From Eriocheir sinensis (Eukaryota; Arthropoda; Malacostraca; Decapoda; Varunidae), in NCBI RefSeq assembly GCF_024679095.1, contig NC_066567.1:11693767-11757766 (forward strand): 64,000 nucleotides of DNA. The letters are read 5' to 3'. A program made the translations under genes and the position numbers. The notes under the pieces were generated by a model. It was not told the origin of the DNA. It made no database searches and worked only from the letters and a program-made list of their open reading frames with translations. Shown here one piece after another: positions 53,855-64,000 of this stretch; the first letter of the stretch is position 1; each line of letters starts with the position of its first letter.

Positions 53855-55235
53855 AGGAGCCACAGTAATTACATAGTATTACATAGAAAATCAGACCACA
53901 CAGACCCCATGGTCCAGACTAGGTGGTCTGTCCAACTAAGTGAATCTACACTAATCAGATGGCTCCAAAACGTTGCTTTTCTACTCTAGTTAATATTAAG
54001 TTGAAGAAAGTGACGGTCGAGCTTATTTTTAAAGGAGTCAATTGTGTTACACTGGACCACTGACGGTGGGAGCTTATTCCATTCTCGCACTACAACGTTG
54101 GTGAAGAAAAATTTGGTGCAGTCTGAATTTACTTGTCTACATCTGAGTTTTATGCCATTGTTCCTCGTTCGCAAAGTGTCATCGATCATAAACAATTTTG
54201 TTCTGTCTACATTCGTAAAACCATTAAGTATTTTAAAACATTTGATCAGTTTTCCTCGGAGGCGACGTTTCTCAAGAGAGAGCATGTTAAGGGTGGAAAG
54301 CCTTTCTTCGTAGGATTTGTTGCGCAAGGAAGGGATCATTTTTGTTGCCCAACGCTGAACACCTTCTAATTTAGCAATGTCCTTTGCATGGTGAGGGGAC
54401 CAAAACTGAGCCCCATATTCCAAGTGGGGTCTGACTAAACTATTGTAGAGTGGAAGTATTACATCTTTATTCTTGAATAAAAAGTTTCTTTTAATGATGC
54501 CCAACATTCTGTTCGCTTTATTTGCTGCATCGATGCATTGATGTGAGAATTTGAGGTTTGACGCGATTTTGACCCCCAGGTCCTTAACGCATTGAACACT
54601 TGTGAGTTTAACGCCGCGCATTTCGTAATCAAACTTCTTATTTCTTGTTCTAACTTGAAGGACCTGGCACTTGTCTACGTTAAAGGGCATCTCCCATCTA
54701 TCCGACCAAGCTGAAATTTTGTGCAAATCCTCTTGGAGGCTTTGCCTGTCTTCGTCAGTGAGAACCGAGTTACCAATCTTTGTGTCGTCTGCAAATTTAC
54801 TAATGCGATTATTGAGTCCAACATCCATGTCGTTGATGTAAATAATGAAGAGCACTAGGCCAAGAACTGAGCCCTGAGGGACGCCACTAGTGACCGGCGC
54901 CAAGGTGTTCTCCTACCGTGACATTACTGACTAGGTTATCTTGGGTTGTTATAACAAGGTCGAGTATGTTATTTTGTCGAGTTGGTTCAGAAACCATTTG
55001 GCTTAGATAATTTTCTTCTAGAAATTTGATCATTCTATGTGACTCGCCTTCTGTACCTGACAGTGTCGTCCAGTCGATATGTGGGAGGTTAAAGTCTCCT
55101 AATATCAGTGAGTCATTGTTATTAAGTGACTGCCTTAAAACGCTGTACATTTCAAGGTCGTCATCGAGTGATTGCCCGGGAGGCCTGTAGGTGACAGATA
55201 TATTTAAAATGACTTTTGCAATGTTTACTCACATG
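53855..55235 (-). mobile_element. CR1-like LINE with endonuclease-RT fusion
   Basis: A minus-strand copy. The endonuclease segment (55235-54905) has ISVTYRPPGQS and LILGDFNLPHIDW and breaks off just before the expected SDH. The RT segment begins at SGVPQGSVLGLVLFIIYIND (54900) and runs intact to 53986, with the catalytic SKFADDTKIGN. All of the RT N-terminal half is missing, so the element has an internal deletion. The 3' end carries ACATAGTATTACATAG octamers (53865-53883). Confidence 0.85.
53986..54903 (-). pseudogene. CR1-like RT, C-terminal 305 residues
   Basis: An uninterrupted frame from VTSGVPQGS through the palm (KFADDTKIG at ~54800) and VRPHLEYGAQFWSPHH to REWNKLPPSVVQ and a stop at 53986. 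It overlaps the endonuclease frame (55150-54887) by 17 bases in a different frame. Palm motifs C-E are kept, but motifs 0-B and the fingers are absent, so it cannot polymerise. Confidence 0.85.
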
Positions 55236-55454
55236 CACAATAAGGGAGGGAGGGAGGGAGGAGGAGGGTGAGAAAGAGCTGAGTACTGGTGGAGTTGTTG
55301 GCCAAATACCCTTGATACATGGTTTTCAATAGTTTCTACTTTGTGAATTTACACTTTGCGATGGTATTTGTCAACCATATTCTCAAAGAATAAGAAAACC
55401 ACTTGCACTTTTACTACACATTCAGCAACTGAAGTGTTCAACTTTAAATTAAGT
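55236..55454. other. spacer, no gene seen
   Basis: GGGAGGGAGGAGG tract at 55245-55265; otherwise featureless. Confidence 0.35.
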
Positions 55455-55800
55455 GGAGATCTGGGGAGGTGGTGGTCAGTGCTTAACGTGCGGGTGTGTT
55501 AGCACGAGGACCTAGCGCAGACTAGGTTCCAGACTCCACTGAAACACACTGATTTTTCAAGTCATCGCCGAGGAGCGGAAGATCACCCACATGCTGCCCG
55601 GATCTTCAGTCAACCTTGAACTTAGCGACTTGGGTCAGGAGGAGTAGTGGGGGGCAGCATGGACCAAGCAAGTCATACATCACAGTAGCCACTACAAATA
55701 AAATTAGCCTGCGCCACTAACAGGCTGGGGTCATCCATAAGGCCCCTCAAGAAAGCCTACAAGCTCTACAGGCAGCAAAATAAAAAACTTTAAAATGTAA
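55455..55800 (+). mobile_element. tRNA-derived SINE, sense copy
   Basis: The head contains GGTGGTCAGTGCTTAACG and GGTTCCAGACTCC, in the positions of an A box and B box. The body shares GATTTTTCA...CACCCACATGCTG and TGCGCCACTAACAGGC-type strings with the minus-strand SINE at 56466-56782. It ends in an A-rich tail near 55795. Confidence 0.6.
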
Positions 55801-56025
55801 ATTTGTGCCTCATTTTTGCTGTTGTCCTGAGGGAACCGTTGTTTTGAATGCCAGATAAATGAGGTTCTACTGTACTGTGAAATTTCTTATTACCAATAAT
55901 TCAAGAGAAAAGTAGGGAAAAGTAGAGTGGAGGATAGACAAAATATGCATAAACTCAGCTCTAAGCAACACAGACCTGGGTACACACACATCAGCAACCT
56001 CCCCTCAAAAATGTTGAGAACAAAC

Positions 56026-56269
56026 CTTGATCATGCTTCTCAAAAAGTCTGCCACAAAGTTCCGGAATGCTTGGCTGCCGGCCCAGCGTACGAAGACTGT
56101 GCGCTTGGGGAGGGGCTTCACGCCCTTCTGGCAGCCAGACAGCCAGTGCCACTCTGCTCCCTCTCCTCCAAGAGCTATGACTTGCAGTATCCGTGTAAAG
56201 AGCGGCGACTCGTAGTATGGAAAGATGCATTTGAGGAGCGCCTGCTGATTCATTTCATTAATCTGAAAC
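56026..56269 (-). CDS. HEATR1: HEATR1/UTP10-like internal exon
   Basis: A 244-bp minus-strand exon: acceptor TATTTAACAG (ending 56270), one base completing a split codon, then 81 codons, donor ATCAAG followed by GTTTGTT. It encodes FQINEMNQQALLKCIFPYYESPLFTRILQV (key elements I-E-N, C-PYYE, F-R--Q), then EWHWLSGCQKGVKPLPKRT. That order, with a Trp-His-Trp-Leu segment, a QK-GV-LPR motif and a following short helix, matches the N-terminal region of HEATR1 (yeast Utp10). This is a giant HEAT-repeat protein of the t-UTP/UTPA part of the small-subunit processome, acting in nucleolar rRNA transcription and early processing. Other exons were not found nearby, so introns must be large. Confidence 0.72.
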
Positions 56270-56465
56270 CTGTTAAATAATATGAGTTACAGTCACTGTT
56301 GTAGAGAAAAAAAGGAAATGTTCATTATTTTACCCAAACAAATACAGTCATACCTCGTCTTATGAGTGTCTTAGTTTACGAGTGTTTTGATTTACGAGCA
56401 AAAAAAAATCACATAAAATGCCTTGGTTTACAAGCAGTGATTCATATACGAGCATCCTGTTTGTA

Positions 56466-56782
56466 CTTTTTTTTTCCACCTATGGCGCCAGTAGGCTTGC
56501 TTGGAGGGGCTTGATGGTATGGTCCACCCCGCTGTGGCGCAGGCAAGTATTTATAGTGGCGGCACCATCTTGCATTGGCTCATGCTGCCCCCAGGAGCTC
56601 ATCTTTGATCCTATAATCTAGAGTCCGGGTTGATAGGTGGTCTTCTGGACAGCATGTGGGTAGTCTTAGGCCACTCGACGGTGACTGAAAAATCCCAGCT
56701 TGTGGTGCCGGGTGGGGCGTGAACCTACGTCATCCTGAACACGGTACCATCACACTATCCACTCAGCCACCGCCACCTCAAG
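56466..56782 (-). mobile_element. tRNA-derived SINE, antisense copy
   Basis: Read on the minus strand: GGCGGTGGCTGAGTGGATAG with A box TGGCTGAGTGG, a variable-arm-like middle, and B box GTAGGTTCACGCCCC. This is a good tRNA-Ser/Leu-type promoter. The body has GATTTTTCAGTCACCG and CCCACATGCTGTCCAG, and a terminal A-run lies at 56466-56475. Confidence 0.75.
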
Positions 56783-57990
56783 GGTGGAGACACAGGCTAT
56801 ATGGAGGCCGTCAGGGTTAGCGCGTACGTCCCTCCGAGGAGGGGCTACAGACACTTGATGGGTGACAGCTCGTGAAGGGGAGGGGAGGATGCCGATAGAC
56901 CAACTCTATTGGCTGATGGCACCCTAGCCGACCAAGTTGGTCTTTCGACGAGGACTGGCGTCTGTCTTTGAACAAGTCGAACACGTGAGCGTGAGTTCCC
57001 TTTGTTGGCTGCAAGACGAGAGTACTCAAAGCAGAAAACAGTGGGAAGAGAGCCTCAGTTAGGGCTGCCACCTTGAGCTGAACAAAATAAAGAATGCAAC
57101 ATCCCATTCTCCAATACAGAATGAATCCATATTTCAAGGAACGGGTGGCAACCCTAAAATTTCTCTAGCCTGCTATGACTGATAGCCGCTGCCCGCTGCT
57201 GGTGAAGGCAGGGGGAAGGGGAGGGGGATGTTACGACACATATTTTACATGTATTTCAGGACAACCTTTGACAAACATAATTTTACGGAGCGGTTTTGTG
57301 GTTCCTCGAAAAATGTGCTCACTACAGTTTTAAAATACTTAATTTTATCTGCTTAACCATTCAGACAGGCAAATATGGAACAAATGGCATCCTGTATTTT
57401 AAGGCAAGGGTAGCAAGTTGGCATCCCTAGTCTCAGTCTGCGTTGGAGACTCATACAAATAGCATCAGTGCGTTTGTGTCCGATTGCACTTGTAATTTGG
57501 TGTGTGATCTTTGTGTTTTCAGCTGTACAGAGTGCATTCTTTGTGCTTTAACAATGTCCCCAAGAAAGATGGCTAAAAGGGATGGTGCTGCAAAGAAGAA
57601 AACAGTAACAGTGGATACTATGCTGGCAACAGGAACGGGGTGCAAGCCTCAGCGGCTTGTATACCTTCCCTCCTGGACGTGACTGACTCCCATTCACCCA
57701 CCATCTCAGACGATACATTAGGTTAGCTTCACGTCGGTTGTCGAATGTAGTTCTGGTGCCTCGAAAATAGGGAAACTGCGGCTGCTAATCCCCGGTGCGA
57801 AGTCTGCGCCTCAAGCGTAATTAGCGGTTGTGAGAGTCTCCGTAACACATTGATTTGTGTTTTATATAATTTGTCATTGCTATTTATTAGTAAAATTACT
57901 CTAATTCTGTATAAACTAACATGTAAAATAATTTTTAAATAACTATTTTTTTGAGATATGGGACACATCAACCCGTGAGGTGTTATTCAT

Positions 57991-58395
57991 GTCACATGAT
58001 GTGCTCCTGTTGGGTACGAAGACAGGTTTCTCACGTCACGTGATGTGCTCCTGTTGGGTACGAAGACAGGTTTCTCACGTCACGTGATGTGCTCCTGTTG
58101 GGTACGAAGACAGGTTTCTCACGTCATATGATGTGCTCCTGTTGGGTACGAAGCCAGGTTTCTCACGTCACGTGATGTGCTCCTGTTGGGTACGAAGACA
58201 GGTTTCTCACGTCATATGATGTGCTCCTGTTGGGTACGAAGACAGGTTTCTCACGTCACGTGATGTGCTCCTGTTGGGTACGAAGACAGGTTTCTCACGT
58301 CATATGATGTGCTCCTGTTGGGTACGAAGACAGGTTTCTCACGTCATATGATGTGCTCCTGTTGGGTACGAAGACAGGTTTCTCACGTCATATGA
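57991..58395. repeat. 44-bp tandem repeat
   Basis: About nine copies of a unit containing GATGTGCTCCTGTTGGGTAC and GAAGACAGGTTTCTCACGTC. The unit joint alternates between GTCACGTGATG and GTCATATGATG, both palindromic (CACGTG or CATATG). Confidence 0.96.
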
Positions 58396-58525
58396 CGTTT
58401 TTCAAAAATCTTTTTGCTCCACATGCTTGCTTTGTATGGGCAATAACTATTCCTCTGGGAGTGTCTGGCACATCACTCTTGAAGATACAGGTCCTAGTTA
58501 CGCTCTCAGAGTCAGTACGTAATGA

Positions 58526-58963
<438 letters not shown>

Positions 58964-59455
58964 AGTGTCATAGCTTGGAAAATGTAAATAGCATTAGTGT
59001 AAAGAAAGAGAAATTGTGTAAGAATTACCCTAAATATAAACACGTCATGTTCTGGGCGGCTCATGAGTTGCCAAAATGTAGAAAAAAGGATTTTCTTAGT
59101 TCAAACAGTTCATTTTATGTGAAGCATTAGTTTATTTAGTTAATTTATACTTTATTACGTAAGAAAATAATCATTATGTGTTAAAAGTGTTGCTGGAAGA
59201 ATAAGGGTAGAAAGTGCATCAGCAGCACGGGGAGTACATCAGGCAACAGCGGGGGAATCCCCACGAAGATGGTTTTGGATTGTTTGGGGTCGGAAAAAAA
59301 ATTGATTTTTTGTAACATGTGGGGGTACATGTTATGTAAAATAATGAAACACTTTATGGGTTAATGGGATTCACATTAATTTCAGGGGGGAAATTCATTT
59401 CGGTGTGCAAGCAAACTTCCGGAACGAATTAAACTTGTAAACCGAGGTATGAGTG

Positions 59456-60050
59456 TAATTGTATCCACATTATAGAAAGAACAAAACAATATTGGTTCTT
59501 TTACTTTACCGCTTATGCCCAAGGACGGACAAACACATCCTTGCCGCCTCAGCTACCTATCCGAGGGTGAATATGTACGTCCCATTGTAAGTTTTCTAGA
59601 AACTTGTTGAGAGTAACTAAACTACTAATAATGAAGCTTATTATATCATAGCATACACTAGATTTATTCGGGTGGGGGTGGGGGGGGGGCACCAGTGTGG
59701 CCACGGCCTCACTAAATGTGTGGTGCATCTGCTGAAAGTCGTAATTGATGTGTGAAAGCTGGAGATGGGGAGAACCTTGGGAAACAAAGAGCTGGAAAAC
59801 TCTCTCTCTCTCTCTTCAAAAATGTGTAGTAAAGCAACACTTTAATGAACAAAATGGTGAAGGAAGTGACTTTGGCCGGGGGAGTTATATGTACATTTGT
59901 CTGTCGGGTGTGTTTGTGTCAAATACACTAGTTGTCTTTCAAGTGTTGTTTTGTTTGCATTCCACTCCTTGAGGGACTAGATACCTTATTCCAGGGCTAA
60001 CAGGGGCACCGGAAGCGAGAACGTAGCTCTCTCACCATATCTGCCACCCT
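59456..60050. other. intergenic, no gene seen
   Basis: No recognisable gene; G-run near 59673-59690 and a short (CT)n at 59800-59814. Confidence 0.4.
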
Positions 60051-60104
<54 letters not shown>

Positions 60105-60153
60105 CAACATGATGTGTGTGTGTGTGTGTGTGTGCGTGTGTGTGTGTGTGTGT
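60051..60153. repeat. (GA)n and (GT)n microsatellites
   Basis: About 50 bp GA and, after 12 bases, about 40 bp GT. The GT block is the 3' tail ((AC)n on the minus strand) of LINE A copy 3. Confidence 0.95.
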
Positions 60154-60189
60154 ATTTACCTAATTGTGAAATACAAGAAAAGAGCTGTA

Positions 60190-60830
60190 CTAGGCTCGTG
60201 CTGTCCCGTCTCCATAACGCTTATTATCCAGTTTGGCTTTAAATTCATGAATCGTTTTTGCACACACAGTCTCCTCGTCAAGTCCGTTCCATGTTGTTAT
60301 GCTTCTGTATGGAAAACTGTATTTCTTGATGTCTCTCCTACAGTCACTCTTCAATTTCTTACCATTGCCTCTTGTCACACTTCTGTCACGTACCACTAGG
60401 TCTTCCCTGTCCAATTTCTCCAATCCCTCTTGTATCCTGTACAATGCTATTAGGTCCCCTCTCTTCTTCTCTCCAGTGTTGTTAGTCCCAATTTCTCCAG
60501 TCTTTCTTTCTTCATAAGTATGTTCTCTCAGAGTTTCTGGTAATTTAGTCGCTGCTCTTTGTATTCTTTCCAACTTTCTAATTTCTTTCTTCAATCTAGG
60601 TGACCACACTAATGCTGCATATTCCAGTCTTGGACGTATCATCGATGTTATTAGTTTCTTCACCATTTCTTCATCTAAATATGTAAATGCTGCTTTTATG
60701 TTTCTAAGAAGATTGTATGTTTTCCCAGTTATCCGGTCTATATGTTTTCCAAAGGATAACTTGTCTGTTATGATCACTCCCAGATCTTTTTCCTCTGTTT
60801 TTTCATGATTCTTTCATTACTCAGAGAGTA
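60190..60830 (-). pseudogene. RT C-terminus of LINE A copy 3
   Basis: A frame of 195 residues with FGKHIDRITGKTYNLLRNI, RPRLEYAALVWSP and FPYRSITTWNGLDEETV; a short frameshift lies near 60465-60480. It ends at a stop at 60190. Confidence 0.88.
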
Positions 60831-61632
60831 GTTCCCCAAAGGACCTTGTGTCCTTCAGTGCCTCAAAACTCAATTTCTCCACCTATCAACTCGACACAAT
60901 CTTCCAAACACCTATCCCCTATTCTTCAACAACACTCAGCTGTCACCTTCTTCAACACTAAATATCCTCGGTCTATCCTTTACTCAAAATCCTAACTGGA
61001 AATTTCACATCTCCTCTCTCGCTAAATCAGCTTCCTCGAGGTTGGGCGTTCTGTATCGTCTCCCCAGCACAGGGGCCTTGTCCGCCTTTGTATGGAGTAT
61101 GCATCTCACGTGTGGGGGGCTCCACTCACACAGCTCCTCTGGACAGAGTGGAGTCTAAGGCTCTTCGTCTCATCGGCACTCCTCCTCTTACTGAAAGTCT
61201 TCTACCTCTTAAATTCCATCGCGATGTTGCCTCTCTTTCTATCTTCTATCAATATTTTCATGCTGACTGCTCTTCTGAACTTGCTAACTGCATGCCTCCC
61301 CCCCTCCTGTGGCCTCGCCTCACACGACTTTCTGATCAAGCTCATCCCTATACTGTCCAAACCCCCTTATGCAAGAGTTAACCAGGATCTTCACTCTTTC
61401 ATCCCTCACGCTGGTAAACTTTGGAACAATCTTCCCTCATTTGTATTTCCTCCTGCCTTCGACTTGAACTCTTTCAAGAGGAGGGTATCAGGACACCTCT
61501 CCTCCCGAAACTGATTTCTCTTTTTGGCCACTATTCAGGAGCAGTAAGTAGCGGGCTTTTTTTTTTACATATTGGTTTTTTTTTTGGTTTTTTTTACGCT
61601 GCACGGTCTCCTCTACTGTAAAAAAAAAAAAT
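60831..61632 (+). mobile_element. LINE family D, 3' part, inserted in copy 3
   Basis: A plus-strand 5'-truncated insertion. RT C-terminal blocks LNILGLSFTQNPNWKFH, SLAKSASSRLGVLYRL, then after a small internal deletion MEYASHVWG, TESLLPLKFHRDVASLS, YARVNQDLHSFIPHAGKLW and FKRRVSGHLSSRN (stop near 61514). The tail ends CTCTACTGTAAAAAAAAAAA at 61631. It belongs with the endonuclease fragment at 4703-5828. Confidence 0.82.
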
Positions 61633-62977
61633 GTCTACTGGTCTTACCAAACTCCATCACACTGCACTTTGTATTGAATGTCATTTCCCATTTGCGTGAC
61701 CATTCACTTATTCTATCGAGATCCTGACTTAGGGCTACACAGTCTTCCTCATTGGCTACCCTCATTATTTTAGCATCATCAGCAACCACATTCATATAGC
61801 TTGTCACCCCTTCTGTCATGTCATTTATATATATTGCAAACATAAAGGGAGCCAACACTGATCCTTGGGGGACTCCACTGGTCACTTCCATCCAACTTGA
61901 TTTATTGTTCCTGATTACTGTTCTCATTTCTCTATTTGTGAAAAAGTCTATAATCCAATCCAGTGTTGAACCACCCAGACCTCCAACATGATTAAGTTTC
62001 CATATCAATCGCTTGTGTGGTACTTTATCAAATGCTTTCTTTAAGTCCAGATTCGCGCAATCCGCCCAATCGTCCCTTTCCTGTATTATATCAATTACTC
62101 TTGAATAGAAGCTGATCAGATTAGTTACACAAGACCGTCCTCCTCTGAATCCGAATTGACTGTTCGTTAATATATTGTTGCTTTCTAAATATTCCACCCA
62201 TCCGTTTTTTATAATTTTCTCACACATCTTTGCTACTACACTTGTTAATGACACTGGCCTATAGTTCAACGGGTCTTCCTTACTTCCTCCTTTATGTATT
62301 GGGACGATGTCTGCCCTCTTCTAGTCTCTCGGTACCTTCCCTTGTGCTAGTGAGACATTAATCAAGTTGCTCAACTTTTCAGCTATTTGCTGGTTACACT
62401 CTTTTAGCACCCAATTTGAAATACCATCCGGTCCTGCTGATTTCCTCGCATCCAATTCTTCCAGTAATTTTCTAACTTCATCTGCTGCTGTTTGTATTCT
62501 CCCCAGACCCACTCTATTCCCCGGCACTGCATCTACACCTTCAAACTCACTCTCCCTTGTGAACACTGTTTGGAAACAGTTATTCATCACTTCCACTATT
62601 TCACTTATACTATCAAAAGTTTCACCATTAACTTTAACTCTTTGAATCTCATCTCTATTTTTCAGTTTTCCATTTATGAACTTATAAAACAGTTTTGGCT
62701 GGTCTTTGCACTTATCTACAATATTCTTCTCAAAATTCCTTTTTTCTTCTCTTCTTACTTTGACATCAGCATTCCTCTTCCTTTTGTACTCATTCCATAG
62801 ATCCATCCTCCTATTTTTTCTCCATTTGTTCCATGCCTTCTCCTTATCCTGCTTGGCGTCCACACACTTTCTATTGTACCACTCTTCTCTTGATTTCTGG
62901 CCTTCTTTCATCCTTGGTACCCACTTTTCCACTCCTTCGTTGTAAATCCATAGAAAGATTGCCCATTTTTCCTCCAC
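61633..62977 (-). pseudogene. reverse transcriptase of LINE A copy 3
   Basis: Linker and RT with KSAGPDGISNWVLKEC (62430), a TAG in the conserved PRDW-KRA position (62321-62323), NYRPVSLTSVVAKMCEK, FGFRGGRSCVTNLISF, LDLKKAFDKVPHKRL, SGVPQGSVLAPFMFAIYIND and a catalytic box altered to VVADDAKIM (Val-Ala-Asp-Asp). The frame then meets the family D insert after EFGKTSRH. Confidence 0.88.
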
Positions 62978-63095
62978 ATTTTCAGCCTCAAAAAAAGTAT
63001 CCCATTGTGCTTCCTCAAAATGTTTTCCAAGTTGTTCAAAATTTGCCTTATTAAAGTTAAACCATTCTCTCCTGTAGTCCTCATTCCTGATTATT

Positions 63096-63775
63096 TTACC
63101 TCCTTCTCGTAATATGTACTGATAAATGCATGTGATCGCTCTTCCCTATAGGGCTCTTACAGTTCATCTCCTCTTTGGTATCTGGCTCCCTGGTGATTAT
63201 CAAGTACAATCTAGATGGTTCGTCTTCTCCTCTGAATCTTGCATTTTCCTCCACCCACTGTGTGAGGACATTATCTATAACCAATTCCAAAACCTTGTTC
63301 CCCCATGAAGCTTCACTTCCTTCCGTTGACCAGTTTTCCCATGACACTTCCTTACAATTAAAATCTCCCATTATCAGAATCTTATCCTTCTCCTCCAGCA
63401 ATCTCCTTAGGCAATCCAATGTGTCTTCCATCTTCTTCTTGTTCAATTCTTCTGTCCATGAATTGGTTTTTGGAGGGACACACACCACTACAATATTTCT
63501 GCATTCTTCCCTTTGCAGTCTTATTCCCACACTCAAGACCTCCGCTTCCCCTTCGCCATAGGTGACACCCTCCACTGTCCATTCTTTTTTCAACAATAGC
63601 ATCACTCCTTGTTTATTTTCTCTATTTCTCATCCATACATTATATTTACCATCCTCTATGTTAAATGCATCTATACTACCAGTCAGTTTTGTTTCCGTAA
63701 TCCCCATAACATTGGTTTTCCTTACTCAGGTAATCTCCTATTTCTACCATTGACGATATTAACCCGTTCACATTA
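63096..63775 (-). pseudogene. endonuclease of LINE A copy 3
   Basis: MGITETKLTGSIDAFN, ILIMGDFNCKEVSWENW and IGKSDHMHLSVHI give the two metal-binding and catalytic motifs, with SDH intact. The segment upstream of 63707 (AYTNVNGLISSM) is shifted by a 1-2 base change near 63720. Two near-complete endonuclease halves make this the best-preserved family A endonuclease in the window. Confidence 0.85.
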
Positions 63776-64000
63776 GTGTATGCCACCTTCAAGCTGTCCC
63801 TCCTCCCTTCTGTACCACTTCCTTAGGTCCATGTCCATCACTCTCCAGAAAACTTCCTTTTTTCCTCTTCTGATCTTCCTTCATTCTTTTCATTGGATGA
63901 CTAATTTCATCGGGGAGATATTTCTCGCAACACGGCCAGTGTAGTGGACCCTCTTCTTCTTTTGACCTGCAATGCTTTGTATTGCTTCTTAGGTCCTCCT
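63776..64000 (-). pseudogene. ORF1 C-terminus of LINE A copy 3 (partial)
   Basis: Minus-strand similarity to 45890-46000 of copy 2 (GGACCTAAGGAAGTGGTACA and flanks). Beyond about 63905 the sequence no longer follows copy 2, so either ORF1 diverges or another insertion begins before the window end. Confidence 0.6.

Larger units (their letters stand above)
60113..64000 (-). mobile_element. LINE family A, copy 3
   Basis: A minus-strand copy of the family at 45045-49620, running past the window end. Order: ORF1 C-terminus (64000-63775), endonuclease (63770-63096), RT (62977-61633), family D insert (61632-60831), RT C-terminus (60830-60190), 3' UTR and (AC)n tail (60189-60113). Confidence 0.9.

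Noticed and set aside
56700..56782. A tRNA-Ser or tRNA-Leu gene
   Set aside because: The promoter boxes are good, but the sequence continues into a repeated SINE body and A tail; no proper acceptor stem pairing.
57991..58395. CRISPR-like 44-bp array
   Set aside because: Repeats are contiguous with no variable spacers, inside a DNA transposon.

Overview
This is about 64 kb of an animal nuclear genome, most likely a decapod crustacean. The reasons are intron-split host genes of metazoan type, a very high density of microsatellites and minisatellites, and several non-LTR retrotransposon families whose encoded proteins look like those I know as common in crab and shrimp genomes. The species assignment is an inference. 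Two 100-N scaffold gaps lie at 13137-13236 and 42843-42942. There is no bacterial-type operon, CRISPR array, rRNA or tRNA gene that I can support.

Host genes are few. On the minus strand, seven exons between 38595 and 33149 encode the last ~366 residues (armadillo-like half and stop) of a ZYG11/ZER1-family CUL2 ubiquitin-ligase substrate receptor; every splice site and phase is consistent. A single minus-strand exon at 56026-56269 matches the N-terminal region of HEATR1/UTP10, a ribosome-biogenesis factor. A possible orphan exon lies at 12834-12967. The 5' exons of both recognised genes are outside the window or in sequence I could not recognise.

Everything else is mobile or tandem DNA. Layout: 0-2 kb SINE and pogo-like fragments with long (TA)n; 2.2-4.7 kb a 22-bp minisatellite; 4.7-8.7 kb two minus-strand LINE copies (families D and A); 8.8-12.6 kb pogo-like and PIF/Harbinger-like MITEs; 14.2-19.1 kb a minus-strand BEL/Pao LTR retrotransposon (gag end, protease, RT, RNase H, integrase, DUF5641, 3' LTR) broken by one stop, one frameshift and a MITE; 19.8-25.3 kb a GC-rich repeat and LINE fragments; 25.9-32 kb a series of local tandem repeats; 32.2 kb a TTAA MITE; 33-40.4 kb ZYG11 with repeat-filled introns; 40.5-42.8 kb a nearly intact CR1-like LINE ORF; 43.1-44.2 kb a remnant with palindromic ends and a PHD-like finger; 45-50 kb a family A LINE with a candidate solo LTR; 50-52.7 kb a broken piggyBac transposase inside another family A copy; 53.9-55.2 kb a CR1-like internal-deletion copy; 55.5-59.5 kb two SINEs, the HEATR1 exon and a Tigger-like element carrying a deleted piggyBac element; 60.2-64 kb a third family A LINE carrying a family D insertion.

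The most unusual structures are (i) tandem repeats in two introns of the ZYG11 gene whose units include the 3' splice acceptor of the next exon, (ii) a set of 17-nt GGGGTCC...ACCCC palindrome-forming units around a PHD-finger remnant, and (iii) a minisatellite with no stop in any forward frame. No complete, evidently functional new system was found.
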